Assembly (NCBI RefSeq): GCF_019740315.1
Contig: NZ_JAHXZR010000001.1
Span: forward strand, 248,001 to 312,000
DNA from: Oceanobacter mangrovi
GTDB lineage: Bacteria; Pseudomonadota; Gammaproteobacteria; Pseudomonadales; Oceanobacteraceae
Direction of reading: 5' to 3'
Length of the DNA: 64,000 nucleotides
The position numbers and the translations under genes were made by a program. The notes under the pieces were generated by a model, which saw nothing but the letters and a program-made list of their open reading frames with translations, was not told the DNA's origin and searched no databases. Shown in pieces: positions 34,136 through 43,915 of this stretch. Each line of letters opens with the position of its first letter. Position 1 is the stretch's first letter.

Positions 34136-35589
34136 GCTTGCTCAGCGTCTCCATCAGGCAGGCTTGCAGCGCTGACGCCGGCAGAATCTGACTTTTGTAG
34201 CAGCGCAAAATAGAAGCCGTCAGTACCTGCGGGCGTCGGGAATAGTTGTCGACCGGCATTACAGGCGCTTCCCCACGGCTTGTCCAGTGACAAAAGCGCG
34301 ATATCGTTTGCCAGTTTGGCATGGGCATCAACAAATGCCTCGATTTGCTGACTGTTTTCCTGCGGCAGTACCGAACAGGTGGCGTACAACAGCCGCCCGC
34401 CGGGTTTCAGCATGTTCCAGCAGGCTTCCAGAATCCGTGCCTGCACATCGGCCAGCTGCTCGATGTCTTCACGGCGGCGCAGCAGTTTGATGTCTGGATG
34501 GCGACGAATCACGCCGGTCGCGGAGCAGGGCGCGTCGAGCAGAATGGCATCGTACGGTTGGTCGTCCCACCAGCTTTGGTAATCAATCACGTCAGCACTG
34601 ATCAGCCGGGCGTTCAGTTGTAATCGCTGCAGGTTCTGTTCGACCCGCTGCATCCGGCTGGCTTCAAGATCGACAGCGGTCAGTTCGATGTCGGCCAGTT
34701 CCAGCAGGTGACAGCTTTTGCCGCCGGGCGCGGCGCAAGCATCGAGAATGCGTTCGCCGTGTTGCGGTGCCAGCAGTTCGGCAGCGAGCTGGGCGGCTTC
34801 GTCCTGGACGCTGAAGTCACCGTCAGCAAAGCCGGGCAGCCGGGTGATGTCGCAGCGTTCGGCAAGGTAGATACCATGGCGACTGAACGGCGCTGGACGG
34901 GCTTCGATACCGGCTTGTTGCAGCCGTTCGAGATACGCCTCACGGCTGCCATGACGCTGGTTGACCCGCAGGCACAGCGGCGGTAATTCGTTGTTGTTGG
35001 CAAGAATCTGTTGCCATTGCTGTGGCCAGCCCTTGCTCAGCAGCTTCACCAGCCATTTCGGGTGGCTGGTGGCGGTGACCGGGTTATCCGCCAGTGGTGG
35101 CAGCAGCTGGTCGCGTTCGCGCAGGAAGCGCCGCAGACAGGCGTTCATGACACCACGAGCCTGGTCGTGACCCAGTTCGGAGACGGCTTCCACGGTGGCG
35201 TGAACGGCCGCGTGTTCGGCTTTCTGCTGGATATCCAGCTGATACAGGCCAACGATCAACAACTGATGCAGAATCGCCTGGTCGTTGTTGAAGGAGTTGT
35301 TCAACAGCATTTTGGCGATGGCATTGAGGCGCTGGTAATAACGACAGCTGCCTTGCAGCAGGTCGCGCAGGAAAGCGCGGTCATCGTCGCCGACCTGGGC
35401 TTCCAGGTCCGGCAGAATGGTGTTCAGCGAGGCTCCTTCGACCACCCGTTGCAGACCAATGGCGGCCAGCGCCCGGGCATCTGATGACGTCAGCCGTTTG
35501 GCTTTGGCCCATGGACTGCTGGCTGCAGCGGCTGAGCTGTTGGCCGGGTTGGCAGAATGGCTGTTCGAAGGAGGATTGGAAGCTGTCAA
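34132..35589 (-). CDS. rsmB: 16S rRNA (cytosine(967)-C(5))-methyltransferase
   Basis: A 485-residue SAM-dependent RNA methyltransferase. The N-terminal NusB-like domain (about 35-180) is followed by a Rossmann methyltransferase domain with [15 protein letters not shown]. The two cysteines typical of m5C methyltransferases lie in [11 protein letters not shown] and [12 protein letters not shown] Ser/Ala-rich N-terminal extension of about 35 residues is unusual; the start is supported by the four-base overlap with fmt. Confidence 0.96.
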   Translation of the reverse strand: MTASNPPSNSHSANPANSSAAAASSPWAKAKRLTSSDARALAAIGLQRVVEGASLNTILPDLEAQVGDDDRAFLRDLLQGSCRYYQRLNAIAKMLLNNSFNNDQAILHQLLIVGLYQLDIQQKAEHAAVHATVEAVSELGHDQARGVMNACLRRFLRERDQLLPPLADNPVTATSHPKWLVKLLSKGWPQQWQQILANNNELPPLCLRVNQRHGSREAYLERLQQAGIEARPAPFSRHGIYLAERCDITRLPGFADGDFSVQDEAAQLAAELLAPQHGERILDACAAPGGKSCHLLELADIELTAVDLEASRMQRVEQNLQRLQLNARLISADVIDYQSWWDDQPYDAILLDAPCSATGVIRRHPDIKLLRRREDIEQLADVQARILEACWNMLKPGGRLLYATCSVLPQENSQQIEAFVDAHAKLANDIALLSLDKPWGSACNAGRQLFPTPAGTDGFYFALLQKSDSAGVSAASLPDGDAEQA

Positions 35590-36536
35590 GGTTGGCTGGC
35601 CAGTACGTAGTTAGGTTGAAAGAGATTCGGCTGGCCATTAATGACGTCAGCCACGGCCATCGGCTTTTTACCGGCCAGCTGGATGCGTTGCAGCCGTAAC
35701 AGACCTTGCTGGCAAACCACATCAATACCATCACGGCTAACGGCAGCAATGGTGCCGGGCTGCTGGCGCAGGGTTTGTGGCAAGGCTTCGGCCTGCAGCA
35801 CCTTGATACGCTCGTTACCGAGCAGGGTGTAGGCCATCGGGAAGGGATTGAACGCCCGTACCCGCAGCGCCAGCTCGTCGGCATCCGCGCTCCAGTCGAT
35901 CAGGGCTTCGTCCTTGCTGAGCTTGTGAGCGTAGTTGGCCAGTGCGTCGTTTTGCACTTCCGGCTTGAGTTCACCCGCCTGCAGTTGTTCGAGTGCCTGT
36001 AACAGTGCCGGTGGGCCCATTTCCGCGAGACGGTCGTGCAGACTGCCGCCGGTGTCATCAGCCAGAATGCCAGTGGTGATCTTGTGCAGCATGTCGCCGG
36101 TGTCGAGGCCGACGTCCATCTGCATGATGGTGATACCGGTGACCTTGTCACCGGCTTCGATACAGCGCTGGATCGGCGCAGCACCACGCCAGCGAGGCAG
36201 CAGCGAGGCATGAACGTTGAGGCAACCGGATTTGGGTGCATCCAGGATCACTTTCGGCAGAATCAGGCCGTAGGCCACCACAATCATCAGGTCGGCGTTG
36301 AGCGCCTGCAGCTGCTCAACATCGTCAGACTGTTTGAAATTGAGTGGCTGATACACCGGCAGCTGGTGTTGCAACGCCAGTTGTTTGACCGGGCTCGGCT
36401 GCAGCTTTTTGCCACGGCCAGCCGGGCGATCCGGCTGGGTGTAGACCGCAATGACGTTGTGTTCACTGTCGATCAGCGCCTGCAAATGAGCAGCCGCGAA
36501 GTCCGGCGTACCGGCGAAGATGATATTCAGGGCCAT
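35586..36536 (-). CDS. fmt: Methionyl-tRNA formyltransferase
   Basis: A 316-residue enzyme that formylates initiator Met-tRNA using 10-formyl-THF. Family signatures are FAGTPDFAAAHL at the N-terminus, and NVHASLLPRWRGAAPIQ with MQMDVGLDTGDML for the active site. The C-terminal OB-like domain follows. The start overlaps the def stop (TGATG). Confidence 0.97.
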   Translation of the reverse strand: MALNIIFAGTPDFAAAHLQALIDSEHNVIAVYTQPDRPAGRGKKLQPSPVKQLALQHQLPVYQPLNFKQSDDVEQLQALNADLMIVVAYGLILPKVILDAPKSGCLNVHASLLPRWRGAAPIQRCIEAGDKVTGITIMQMDVGLDTGDMLHKITTGILADDTGGSLHDRLAEMGPPALLQALEQLQAGELKPEVQNDALANYAHKLSKDEALIDWSADADELALRVRAFNPFPMAYTLLGNERIKVLQAEALPQTLRQQPGTIAAVSRDGIDVVCQQGLLRLQRIQLAGKKPMAVADVINGQPNLFQPNYVLASQP

Positions 36537-37057
36537 CAGCGACCGCTCCGGCGCGCGTCAGCCTTGTGTTTCTTCTCCAGTTTGTCCTTGATGCGGTTAC
36601 GCTTGAAGGGCGAGATGTAATCGACCATCAGCTTGCCGTCGAGGTGATCGACTTCGTGCTGGATGCAGACCGCCAGCAGGCCGGTGCATTCCAGTTCGAA
36701 CAGCTGGCCGTCCTTGTCGGTGGCTTTCACCAGGCAATGTTCGATACGGCTGACTTCTTCGTAGAAGCCGGGCACCGACAAACAGCCTTCTTTCATGGTC
36801 TCGAGATCACCGTCAAGAACGGTGATCTCAGGATTGATAAACACCAGCGGCTCGCTTTTGTCTTCGCTGACGTCGATGGTGATAATTCGCTCATGGACAT
36901 TGACCTGGGTCGCCGCAAGGCCAATTCCAGGTGCATCGTACATGGTTTCGAACATATCACTGACGATCTTGCGAATTCGATCATCAACCTGAGCGACAGG
37001 TTTCGCTACAGTGCGCAGTCGTGGATCCGGATATTCAAGAATTGGGAGTAATGCCAT
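36536..37057 (-). CDS. def: Peptide deformylase
   Basis: A 173-residue metalloenzyme that removes N-formyl from nascent proteins. The three conserved blocks are [19 protein letters not shown] and [11 protein letters not shown], giving the Cys and two His metal ligands and the catalytic Glu. It is the first gene of the def-fmt-rsmB-trkA-trkH operon, divergent from the LysM gene across 153 bases. Confidence 0.97.
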   Translation of the reverse strand: MALLPILEYPDPRLRTVAKPVAQVDDRIRKIVSDMFETMYDAPGIGLAATQVNVHERIITIDVSEDKSEPLVFINPEITVLDGDLETMKEGCLSVPGFYEEVSRIEHCLVKATDKDGQLFELECTGLLAVCIQHEVDHLDGKLMVDYISPFKRNRIKDKLEKKHKADARRSGR

Positions 37058-37210
37058 AGCTCTCGGTACTTATAGAACTTGGTGCTGATGGCTTGTTACA
37101 CTTGGGCAGCTTGCAAGCAATGGCTCAAATTTGCCAATGCGTCAGCACGCCATGCCACCAACCCGGTGATTTCAGTTTATTTCAGTACGGAATGATAAAG
37201 GGAATAGAGG

Positions 37211-38266
37211 ATGAGCAAAACCATCATGCGCTTGCTGGCTATTGGTCTGATTGGATTTTCCATCAGTGCTTCAGCCCTGCAGCTGCTACCGGATGCGCCA
37301 AAGCAGTACGTTATAGTGAAGGGAGATACCCTTTGGGACATCTCGGCCAAGTTCACCAACGACCCTTGGCAGTGGCCAGAAATCTGGTATCAGAACACCC
37401 AGATCAATAACCCTCATCTTATTTTCCCTGGCGACGTGATTGGTCTGATCAACGTAGACGGTGAAACCCGCGTGGGTGTGATCTCCCGTGGCGACGCCAG
37501 CCGCACTGTCAAGCTAAGCCCGGGAACGGTCAAATTACAACCAACAGCGCGGATTGAGTCGATCGAAGCAGCGATTCCGGCGATTCCGGTCAGTGCCATT
37601 CGTGGTTATTTGACCGAACACCGGATTGTTGACGCAGAGCTGCTGGATAAAGCGCCGCACATTATCGCTGGTGCTGATGAACATCTGGTGATGGGCGCTG
37701 GTAACACGGTATATGCCCGCGGCGATCTCTCGGAGCATACTGCCGATGCTTACGGCATTTTCCGTCGCAGCCAGGTCTATACCGACCCGGTGACGGGTGA
37801 AGTGCTGGGTCTGGAAGCTATTGATGTGGGTCTGGCACGAGTACGTGCCCGCAACAACGACATTGCCACTATCGACCTGGATCGTACTTCCCAGCAGGTT
37901 TCCATTGGTGATTTACTGCTGCCAACGGAAGATCGTGAACTGATGACCCAGTTCTTCCCGAAATCGCCGAAGCGTAACGTCAGTGGCCAGATTATGGCAG
38001 TCTCCGGTGGTGTGACCCAGATTGGCCAGTTCGACGTAGTGGTACTGAACCGCGGCGAACGTGACTATTTGGAGCCGGGTGACGTACTGGTGATCAACAA
38101 GGCTGGTGCGATTGTGCTGGACCGGGTAGCGGATGAAAAAGTCCAGCTGCCGGAAGAACGTGCCGGTACCATGATGGTGTTCCGTACCTTTGAAAAACTG
38201 TCCTACGCGCTGGTAATGAAAGCCACTCGTCCAATGCGCGTTGGCGACCGTTTTGCCAATCCCTGA
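37211..38266 (+). CDS. Secreted LysM-domain protein
   Basis: A 351-residue exported protein. A signal peptide (about 1-22, ending ISASA) is followed by a LysM domain (about 35-80) with YVIVKGDTLWDISAKF and NPHLIFPGDVIGL, which binds peptidoglycan. The remainder is a beta-rich domain of unknown role conserved in the same position (PA0020 in Pseudomonas, between def and dprA). It probably acts at the cell wall. Confidence 0.87.
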   Translation: MSKTIMRLLAIGLIGFSISASALQLLPDAPKQYVIVKGDTLWDISAKFTNDPWQWPEIWYQNTQINNPHLIFPGDVIGLINVDGETRVGVISRGDASRTVKLSPGTVKLQPTARIESIEAAIPAIPVSAIRGYLTEHRIVDAELLDKAPHIIAGADEHLVMGAGNTVYARGDLSEHTADAYGIFRRSQVYTDPVTGEVLGLEAIDVGLARVRARNNDIATIDLDRTSQQVSIGDLLLPTEDRELMTQFFPKSPKRNVSGQIMAVSGGVTQIGQFDVVVLNRGERDYLEPGDVLVINKAGAIVLDRVADEKVQLPEERAGTMMVFRTFEKLSYALVMKATRPMRVGDRFANP

Positions 38267-38349
38267 TAGGCCTGTTTGATTGGCAGTTGAACTGATTAAT
38301 TGATTATTAACGGGTTCAGGACGAATCCGATCTGACAAGGATCTTGCTC

Positions 38350-39429
38350 ATGGATGAGCTGCTTGCCGCCTGGTGGCGTCTGCACCAGGTACGTGGGGTG
38401 GGGCAAACCACCCTTTATCATTTGCGCGATGCCCTTGGCGGCATGGCCCCACTGGCCCAATTGTCGGCTGACCAACTGGTTTCCCATGGATTGTCTGCCG
38501 CAGCAGTACAGGCCTGGCAACAGCAACCTCTGACCAAAGACTTCGAGCAGCTACAGCAATGGCCGCAAACGGCTGGCCAGCAATTGTTGTTGTGGCAGCA
38601 GGGAGACTATCCCGAAGCTTTGGCGAGCCTGGCGGACGCACCGCTGTGGTTATTCGCGAAGGGCAATACGGCTTGTCTCGACCAGCCAATGGTGGCGATT
38701 GTTGGCAGTCGTAACCCGACTCCTTACGGCCGTGACTGGGCCCGCCAGTGTGCCTATCAGCTGGCGCGCGCGGGTATTTGTGTGGTCAGTGGTATGGCGC
38801 TGGGTATTGATGCTGCGGCACATGAAGGCGCGCTCGAAGCCGGTGGCAGTACCATCGCGGTACTGGGTTGTGGTGCTGATGTGGTTTATCCCAAGCGCCA
38901 CAAACAGATGTATGAGCAGATTCAGCAGCACGGGCTGATTCTCTCTGAACTGCCGCCCGGCACTTTGCCACTACCGTCGTTTTTCCCCGGTCGTAATCGT
39001 ATTGTCAGTGGCCTGGTGCAGGCTGTGGTAGTCGTTGAAGCAGCACTCAAAAGTGGCTCACTGATCACCGCCCGGCTGGCGGCCGAACAGGGTCGTGACG
39101 TGATGGCCGTGCCTGGTGCGGTCAACAATCCATTGGCACAAGGCTGTCACCAGTTGATTCGGGACGGCGCCTTGTTGGTGCGCCATGCGGCCGATGTGAT
39201 TGAGGAACTGGGGCTGTTGCAGTTGCAGCAGACACCAGCTTCCACCTCGACAGCACCACAAGCCACCCCGGATCTGGTTAGCCAGCTGGATTACGGCTCG
39301 GTTACCAGCCTGGATGTACTGGCGATTCGTACGGCTCGGCCGGTGTCGGAATTAATGGTCAACTTGCTGGAACTGGAGCTGGACGGTTGGCTGCGGCAGG
39401 AGCCGGGTGGCTATCGACGACTCAAGTAG
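38350..39429 (+). CDS. dprA: DNA-processing protein DprA (Smf)
   Basis: A 359-residue protein that loads RecA on incoming single-stranded DNA during transformation. It has an N-terminal helical SAM-like part and a Rossmann-like domain with VGSRNPTPYGRDWA, SGMALGIDAAAHEGAL and FPGRNRIVSGL, then GSLITARLAAEQGRDV. A winged-helix-like C-terminus follows. ATG 38350 has AAGGA eight bases upstream; a TTG two codons earlier is less likely. Confidence 0.95.
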   Translation: MDELLAAWWRLHQVRGVGQTTLYHLRDALGGMAPLAQLSADQLVSHGLSAAAVQAWQQQPLTKDFEQLQQWPQTAGQQLLLWQQGDYPEALASLADAPLWLFAKGNTACLDQPMVAIVGSRNPTPYGRDWARQCAYQLARAGICVVSGMALGIDAAAHEGALEAGGSTIAVLGCGADVVYPKRHKQMYEQIQQHGLILSELPPGTLPLPSFFPGRNRIVSGLVQAVVVVEAALKSGSLITARLAAEQGRDVMAVPGAVNNPLAQGCHQLIRDGALLVRHAADVIEELGLLQLQQTPASTSTAPQATPDLVSQLDYGSVTSLDVLAIRTARPVSELMVNLLELELDGWLRQEPGGYRRLK

Positions 39430-39569
39430 ACGACTGAGGTAGTTGAACCGTGGAATATCCACGCCATCTTCATCGCCAATCGATGCTGCCGGCAGAGCAG
39501 GGCTGACTTCTGGCGGTTTGGGCGATAAAGTACAGCATTCTCGTTTAACTCCATTTGGGAACTCCTTCC

Positions 39570-40127
39570 GTGTCCAGTTACATCAGTTCGTGGCATATCC
39601 AGCAAGCTCGTCAGGCGCTTTTACAGGGAGGCGTTATTGCCTATCCGACCGAGGCGGTCTGGGGTTTGGGCTGCCTGCCCTATGATGAAATGGCGCTGGA
39701 GCAGGTACTGACGCTAAAACAGCGGCCGTGGCAAAAAGGTCTGGTGGTGGTGGCGGCTTCGCTGTCCCAGCTGGGTGACTGGTTGCTGCCACTGGAAGCC
39801 GAAGACGAACGTCAGGTACAGGACAGCTGGCCTGGCCCGGTTTCCTGGGTATTGCCGTGCAGAAGCAGTGTCAGCCCCTTGCTGCGAGGCGAGCACACCA
39901 GCCTGGCGGTGCGGATTCCGGATCATCCGCTGGTGCGTGAGCTGTGTTTGCAGGTTGGCCCGATTGTTTCGACGTCAGCCAACCCGGCCGGTGCCGAACC
40001 CGCCCGCACCCCGCTGCGGGTGCGACAGTACTTTGGCGAACAGCTGGACTACATTCTGCCAGGCCAGTTGGGTGGCCGTTCCCAGCCTTCTGAAATTCGT
40101 ACACTGGACGGCGCTCGCTTGCGTTAA
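39570..40127 (+). CDS. tsaC: Threonylcarbamoyl-AMP synthase TsaC (YrdC family)
   Basis: A 185-residue protein for the first step of tRNA t6A37 synthesis from threonine, bicarbonate and ATP. Recognisable blocks are GGVIAYPTEAVWGLGC, LKQRPWQKGLVVVA, AVRIPDHPLVREL and STSANPAG. The start is set at GTG 39570 after GGGAAC; a TTG at 39555 is an alternative. The length fits the family (E. coli 190). Confidence 0.94.
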   Translation: MSSYISSWHIQQARQALLQGGVIAYPTEAVWGLGCLPYDEMALEQVLTLKQRPWQKGLVVVAASLSQLGDWLLPLEAEDERQVQDSWPGPVSWVLPCRSSVSPLLRGEHTSLAVRIPDHPLVRELCLQVGPIVSTSANPAGAEPARTPLRVRQYFGEQLDYILPGQLGGRSQPSEIRTLDGARLR

Positions 40128-41108
<981 letters not shown>

Positions 41109-41146
41109 TGCTGACCAGCAGCGAGATCCGGCAAGGAGAAGAAGAA

Positions 41147-41974
41147 ATGACTGACCGTTATGCTGTCGTCGGTAACCCCATTGGTCACAGTAAGTCGCCA
41201 CAGATTCATACCAGCTTTGCCACTGAGACCGGTGAAGACATTCTCTACACCGCCTTGCTGTTTCCGCTTGATGGTTTTGAGCGTGAAGCGCGGATGTTTT
41301 TCAGCCATGGTGCTGGTCAGGGCATGAATGTGACCGTACCGTTCAAGGAACAGGCCTGGCAACTGGCTGACAGCCACACTGAACGGGCCAAACGGGCAGG
41401 GGCAGTGAACACCCTCAAAAAGCTTGAAGATGGTACGTTGCTGGGCGACAACACCGACGGTGCCGGGTTGGTGGCCGATCTCAAACGCCACAGTGTGGTG
41501 CTGCAAGGTCGCCGCATTCTGGTGCTGGGTGCCGGTGGTGCCGTGCGTGGCGTGTTGCAGCCCTTGATGGAGGAACAGCCAGCCGAGCTGGTGATCGCCA
41601 ACCGCACCGTCAGCAAGGCCGAACAGCTGGCGGAGGATTTCAGTGATCTGGGCAATATCAGCGCCAGTACCTTTGCAGACCTGCAGGGTACATTTGATCT
41701 CATCATCAATGGCACCTCGGCCAGTCTCGGTGGTGAATTGCCACCGTTAAAAGACGAGCTGATCACTGCGGAAACCGTCACCTACGACATGATGTACGGC
41801 AACGACCTGACGGTTTTTAACCGTTGGGCGGCTGACCGTGGTGTCGCCCGTACCATTGATGGCCTCGGCATGCTGGTCGGCCAGGCGGCAGAATCCTTCT
41901 ACCTCTGGCGCGGCAAGCGGCCGGATGTCAGCGGCGTGATTGCCATGTTGCGCAACGACCGCCGGCGCTGCTGA
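41147..41974 (+). CDS. aroE: Shikimate dehydrogenase (NADP+)
   Basis: A 275-residue enzyme reducing 3-dehydroshikimate in aromatic amino-acid synthesis. Signatures are [22 protein letters not shown] with the catalytic Lys, DNTDGAGL and the NADP loop [14 protein letters not shown] 41147 follows AAGGAGAAGAAGAA; an in-frame ATG at 41099 adds residues without homology. Ended by the terminator at 41992. Confidence 0.97.
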   Translation: MTDRYAVVGNPIGHSKSPQIHTSFATETGEDILYTALLFPLDGFEREARMFFSHGAGQGMNVTVPFKEQAWQLADSHTERAKRAGAVNTLKKLEDGTLLGDNTDGAGLVADLKRHSVVLQGRRILVLGAGGAVRGVLQPLMEEQPAELVIANRTVSKAEQLAEDFSDLGNISASTFADLQGTFDLIINGTSASLGGELPPLKDELITAETVTYDMMYGNDLTVFNRWAADRGVARTIDGLGMLVGQAAESFYLWRGKRPDVSGVIAMLRNDRRRC

Positions 41975-41989
41975 TTACCGTCTGAATAA

Positions 41990-42021
41990 ACAAAAAAACC
42001 GGCTTTGCAGCCGGTTTTTTT
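41990..42021. terminator. Bidirectional terminator after aroE
   Basis: AAAAAACCGGCT pairs with AGCCGGTTTTTT around a short TTGC loop, with T-runs in both directions. It also ends the converging choice-of-anchor-I gene. Confidence 0.95.
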
Positions 42022-42049
42022 ATGCGCCAGCAAGCTGGCGCCGCACGAA

Positions 42050-43765
42050 TTATTTGAATTCGTACACTGTGGTGGTGCCGGATACTTCGTTACCCACAAT
42101 CAGCAGCGCATTGCCGCTTGGGCTGTCTTCGGCGCTGACAAAGGTCAGTCCTTCTGGTGCCAGATCACCAGCCGCGCCAGCGGCCAGAATACCGTCTTCG
42201 ATATCACCAATATCCACCGAGAAATCACGGTTCTGTTCATAGGACACGAACTGTGGTGCGTATGGGTTGGTGATGTTGAACACCATGATGCCACCCTGAC
42301 GCTCGAGGCCAACAAACGCATAAGTCTTGCCGTTGACGGTACCAATCGCCAGACCTTCTGGTTCCGGGCCCTTGTTGTCAGACCGGTTGTCGATCTTGTT
42401 GTTGTCGTTGGAAACGTTGAAGTAGAACGGCGTGGTATCGGCGATGATCTGTTCGATCTGGTCGCCGGAATCGAATACCAGCTCACCGGCGGCATTCCAG
42501 ATGGCGAATGAACGGCCGCCGTAGGCGTAGATTTCTTCGAATGCATCGTCGCCATCGGTATCGCCATCAACGGCAGACACTGTCAGACCACCCAAACCGG
42601 CATCGCTGTCTTGCAGGAAGGCGATCTGATCGCTGGTGAAGGCGGTGGTATCCAGCGTCAGGTCAGCAAGATCAGATTCTTCAGAGAAACCGTCGTAGTC
42701 ACGGGCATCACCTTCGTTGGCGGATACCACATAGGTGTTGCCGTTGAAGGTATAGGTGGCAACAGAATCCGGCATGTACATGCCATAGATTGGCTGGGTC
42801 TCGATATCCGCAACCTTGTCTTCCTTGTTGGCGTCGAGGCCATTGCCTTGCTGGCTGTGGTCCTTGTAGCCCAGCGCGACGATGTCGGTAACGGTCGCAG
42901 CAGCGATGTCGACGATGGCGAAGGCATTGTTTTCCTGCAGCGACACCCAGGCCGTCGCGCTGTCTGCAGAAACTGCGATGTACTCCGGTTCCAGATCCAT
43001 AGCGACAGTCGCGCCAGGGCCAAAGATACGCACGCCGTCGTCTTTCAGGTCGGCTTCGCTGGCGTTGAAGGCGGTAAAGTCAGCAATGCTGACAGAGGCT
43101 GCAGCTGCGCCGCCGGAAACATCGATCACGGCGATCGAACCTTCAGGGTCGTTGGTGTAATCGTCGCTGGGTTCACCTTCGTTGGCGACCAGCACGGTGT
43201 TGCCATCCGGGGTGAAGGTGATCATGTCTGGCAGTGCACCGACTTCGTAGGAAGCGATAAAGGCCAGGGTGTCTGAGTCGTAGAAGTAGGCACGGCCGTT
43301 ATCCTGCTTGGGGTCCGCTTCAACAGCGACAGCCAGAATACCGTTTTTGACTGCCACACTGTTGGCGCTGCCAACGGTGAAGTCAGCGACACCGGCGTCA
43401 GCGGCTGAAATTGTGCTCAGCAGGGTTGGTGAACTTGGGTCTGACAGGTCCAGTACATCCACTGTGGACGCGCCTGAGTTCACTACGAACAGCTTGTTAG
43501 TGCTGCTGTCGAAGGCAACAATTTCGGCACCACCGTCGGCAAAAATACCGGATTCATAACGACCCACCTGAGTCAGCTGGGCGCTGAAGCCAGCTGCGCC
43601 GGTCTCACCAGTCGCGCCTGTTTCGCCAGTCGTGCCTTGAGAGCCTGTGTCGCCGTCAACGCCATCGGTACCGTCTTTGCCATCTTTACCATCAGCGCCA
43701 CAGGCCGCCAGCAGAGAAGCCATCGCAACCGCAAGTGCGGTTTTTTTCATCATTTCGAGGGTCAT
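42050..43765 (-). CDS. Choice-of-anchor-I family lipoprotein with collagen-like tract
   Basis: A 571-residue lipoprotein. The signal (MKKTALAVAMASLLAACG, lipid Cys near residue 22) is followed directly by about a dozen Gly-X-X triplets (GADGKDGKDGTDGVDGDTG...). A beta-propeller-like body follows, with VANEGEPSDDYTNDPEGSI and a conserved C-terminal part typical of choice-of-anchor I proteins, often annotated as esterase or alkaline-phosphatase-like. AAAGGA precedes the ATG at 43765. Five GTCA units with 11-bp spacing upstream suggest PhoB control, which would fit a role in phosphate scavenging; this is inference. The triplet tract may act as a stalk. Confidence 0.83.
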   Translation of the reverse strand: MTLEMMKKTALAVAMASLLAACGADGKDGKDGTDGVDGDTGSQGTTGETGATGETGAAGFSAQLTQVGRYESGIFADGGAEIVAFDSSTNKLFVVNSGASTVDVLDLSDPSSPTLLSTISAADAGVADFTVGSANSVAVKNGILAVAVEADPKQDNGRAYFYDSDTLAFIASYEVGALPDMITFTPDGNTVLVANEGEPSDDYTNDPEGSIAVIDVSGGAAAASVSIADFTAFNASEADLKDDGVRIFGPGATVAMDLEPEYIAVSADSATAWVSLQENNAFAIVDIAAATVTDIVALGYKDHSQQGNGLDANKEDKVADIETQPIYGMYMPDSVATYTFNGNTYVVSANEGDARDYDGFSEESDLADLTLDTTAFTSDQIAFLQDSDAGLGGLTVSAVDGDTDGDDAFEEIYAYGGRSFAIWNAAGELVFDSGDQIEQIIADTTPFYFNVSNDNNKIDNRSDNKGPEPEGLAIGTVNGKTYAFVGLERQGGIMVFNITNPYAPQFVSYEQNRDFSVDIGDIEDGILAAGAAGDLAPEGLTFVSAEDSPSGNALLIVGNEVSGTTTVYEFK

Positions 43766-43812
43766 GATTCATCCTTTATCAGGTATTGGAATTTTTTCTG
43801 ATAAGTGAGCTT

Positions 43813-43863
43813 ATGACCGTTCTGTGACTTGGGTTTGACTCATTGATGACGGCTGGATGACGA
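43813..43863 (-). promoter_or_regulatory. Pho-box-like array: five TGAC/GTCA units at 11-bp spacing
   Basis: On the plus strand TGAC begins at 43814, 43825, 43836, 43847 and 43858, exactly 11 bp apart. Read toward the downstream gene these are GTCA, in units such as CCGTCATCAAT and CGGTCATAAGC. PhoB binds direct repeats of CTGTCAT plus four AT-rich bases with the same 11-bp period. The array lies 48-98 bases before the start of the choice-of-anchor-I gene, a usual activator position, with a possible -10 TTATCA nearer the gene. Confidence 0.72.
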
Positions 43864-43879
43864 TTGGTCGATGTTGCAA

Positions 43880-43907
43880 AAGAGCTGTGCGGGCCTGTTG
43901 CCCGCAC
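43880..43907 (-). terminator. Hairpin terminator after rlhA
   Basis: GTGCGGGC (43887-43894) pairs with GCCCGCAC (43900-43907) just beyond the rlhA stop. On the minus strand it is followed by AGCTCTTTTG, a moderate U-tract. Confidence 0.75.
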
Positions 43908-43915
43908 GAAAAAGG

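Noticed and set aside
33026-34213. 395-codon plus-strand open frame over trkA
   Set aside because: Antisense of trkA without recognisable domains or ribosome-binding site.
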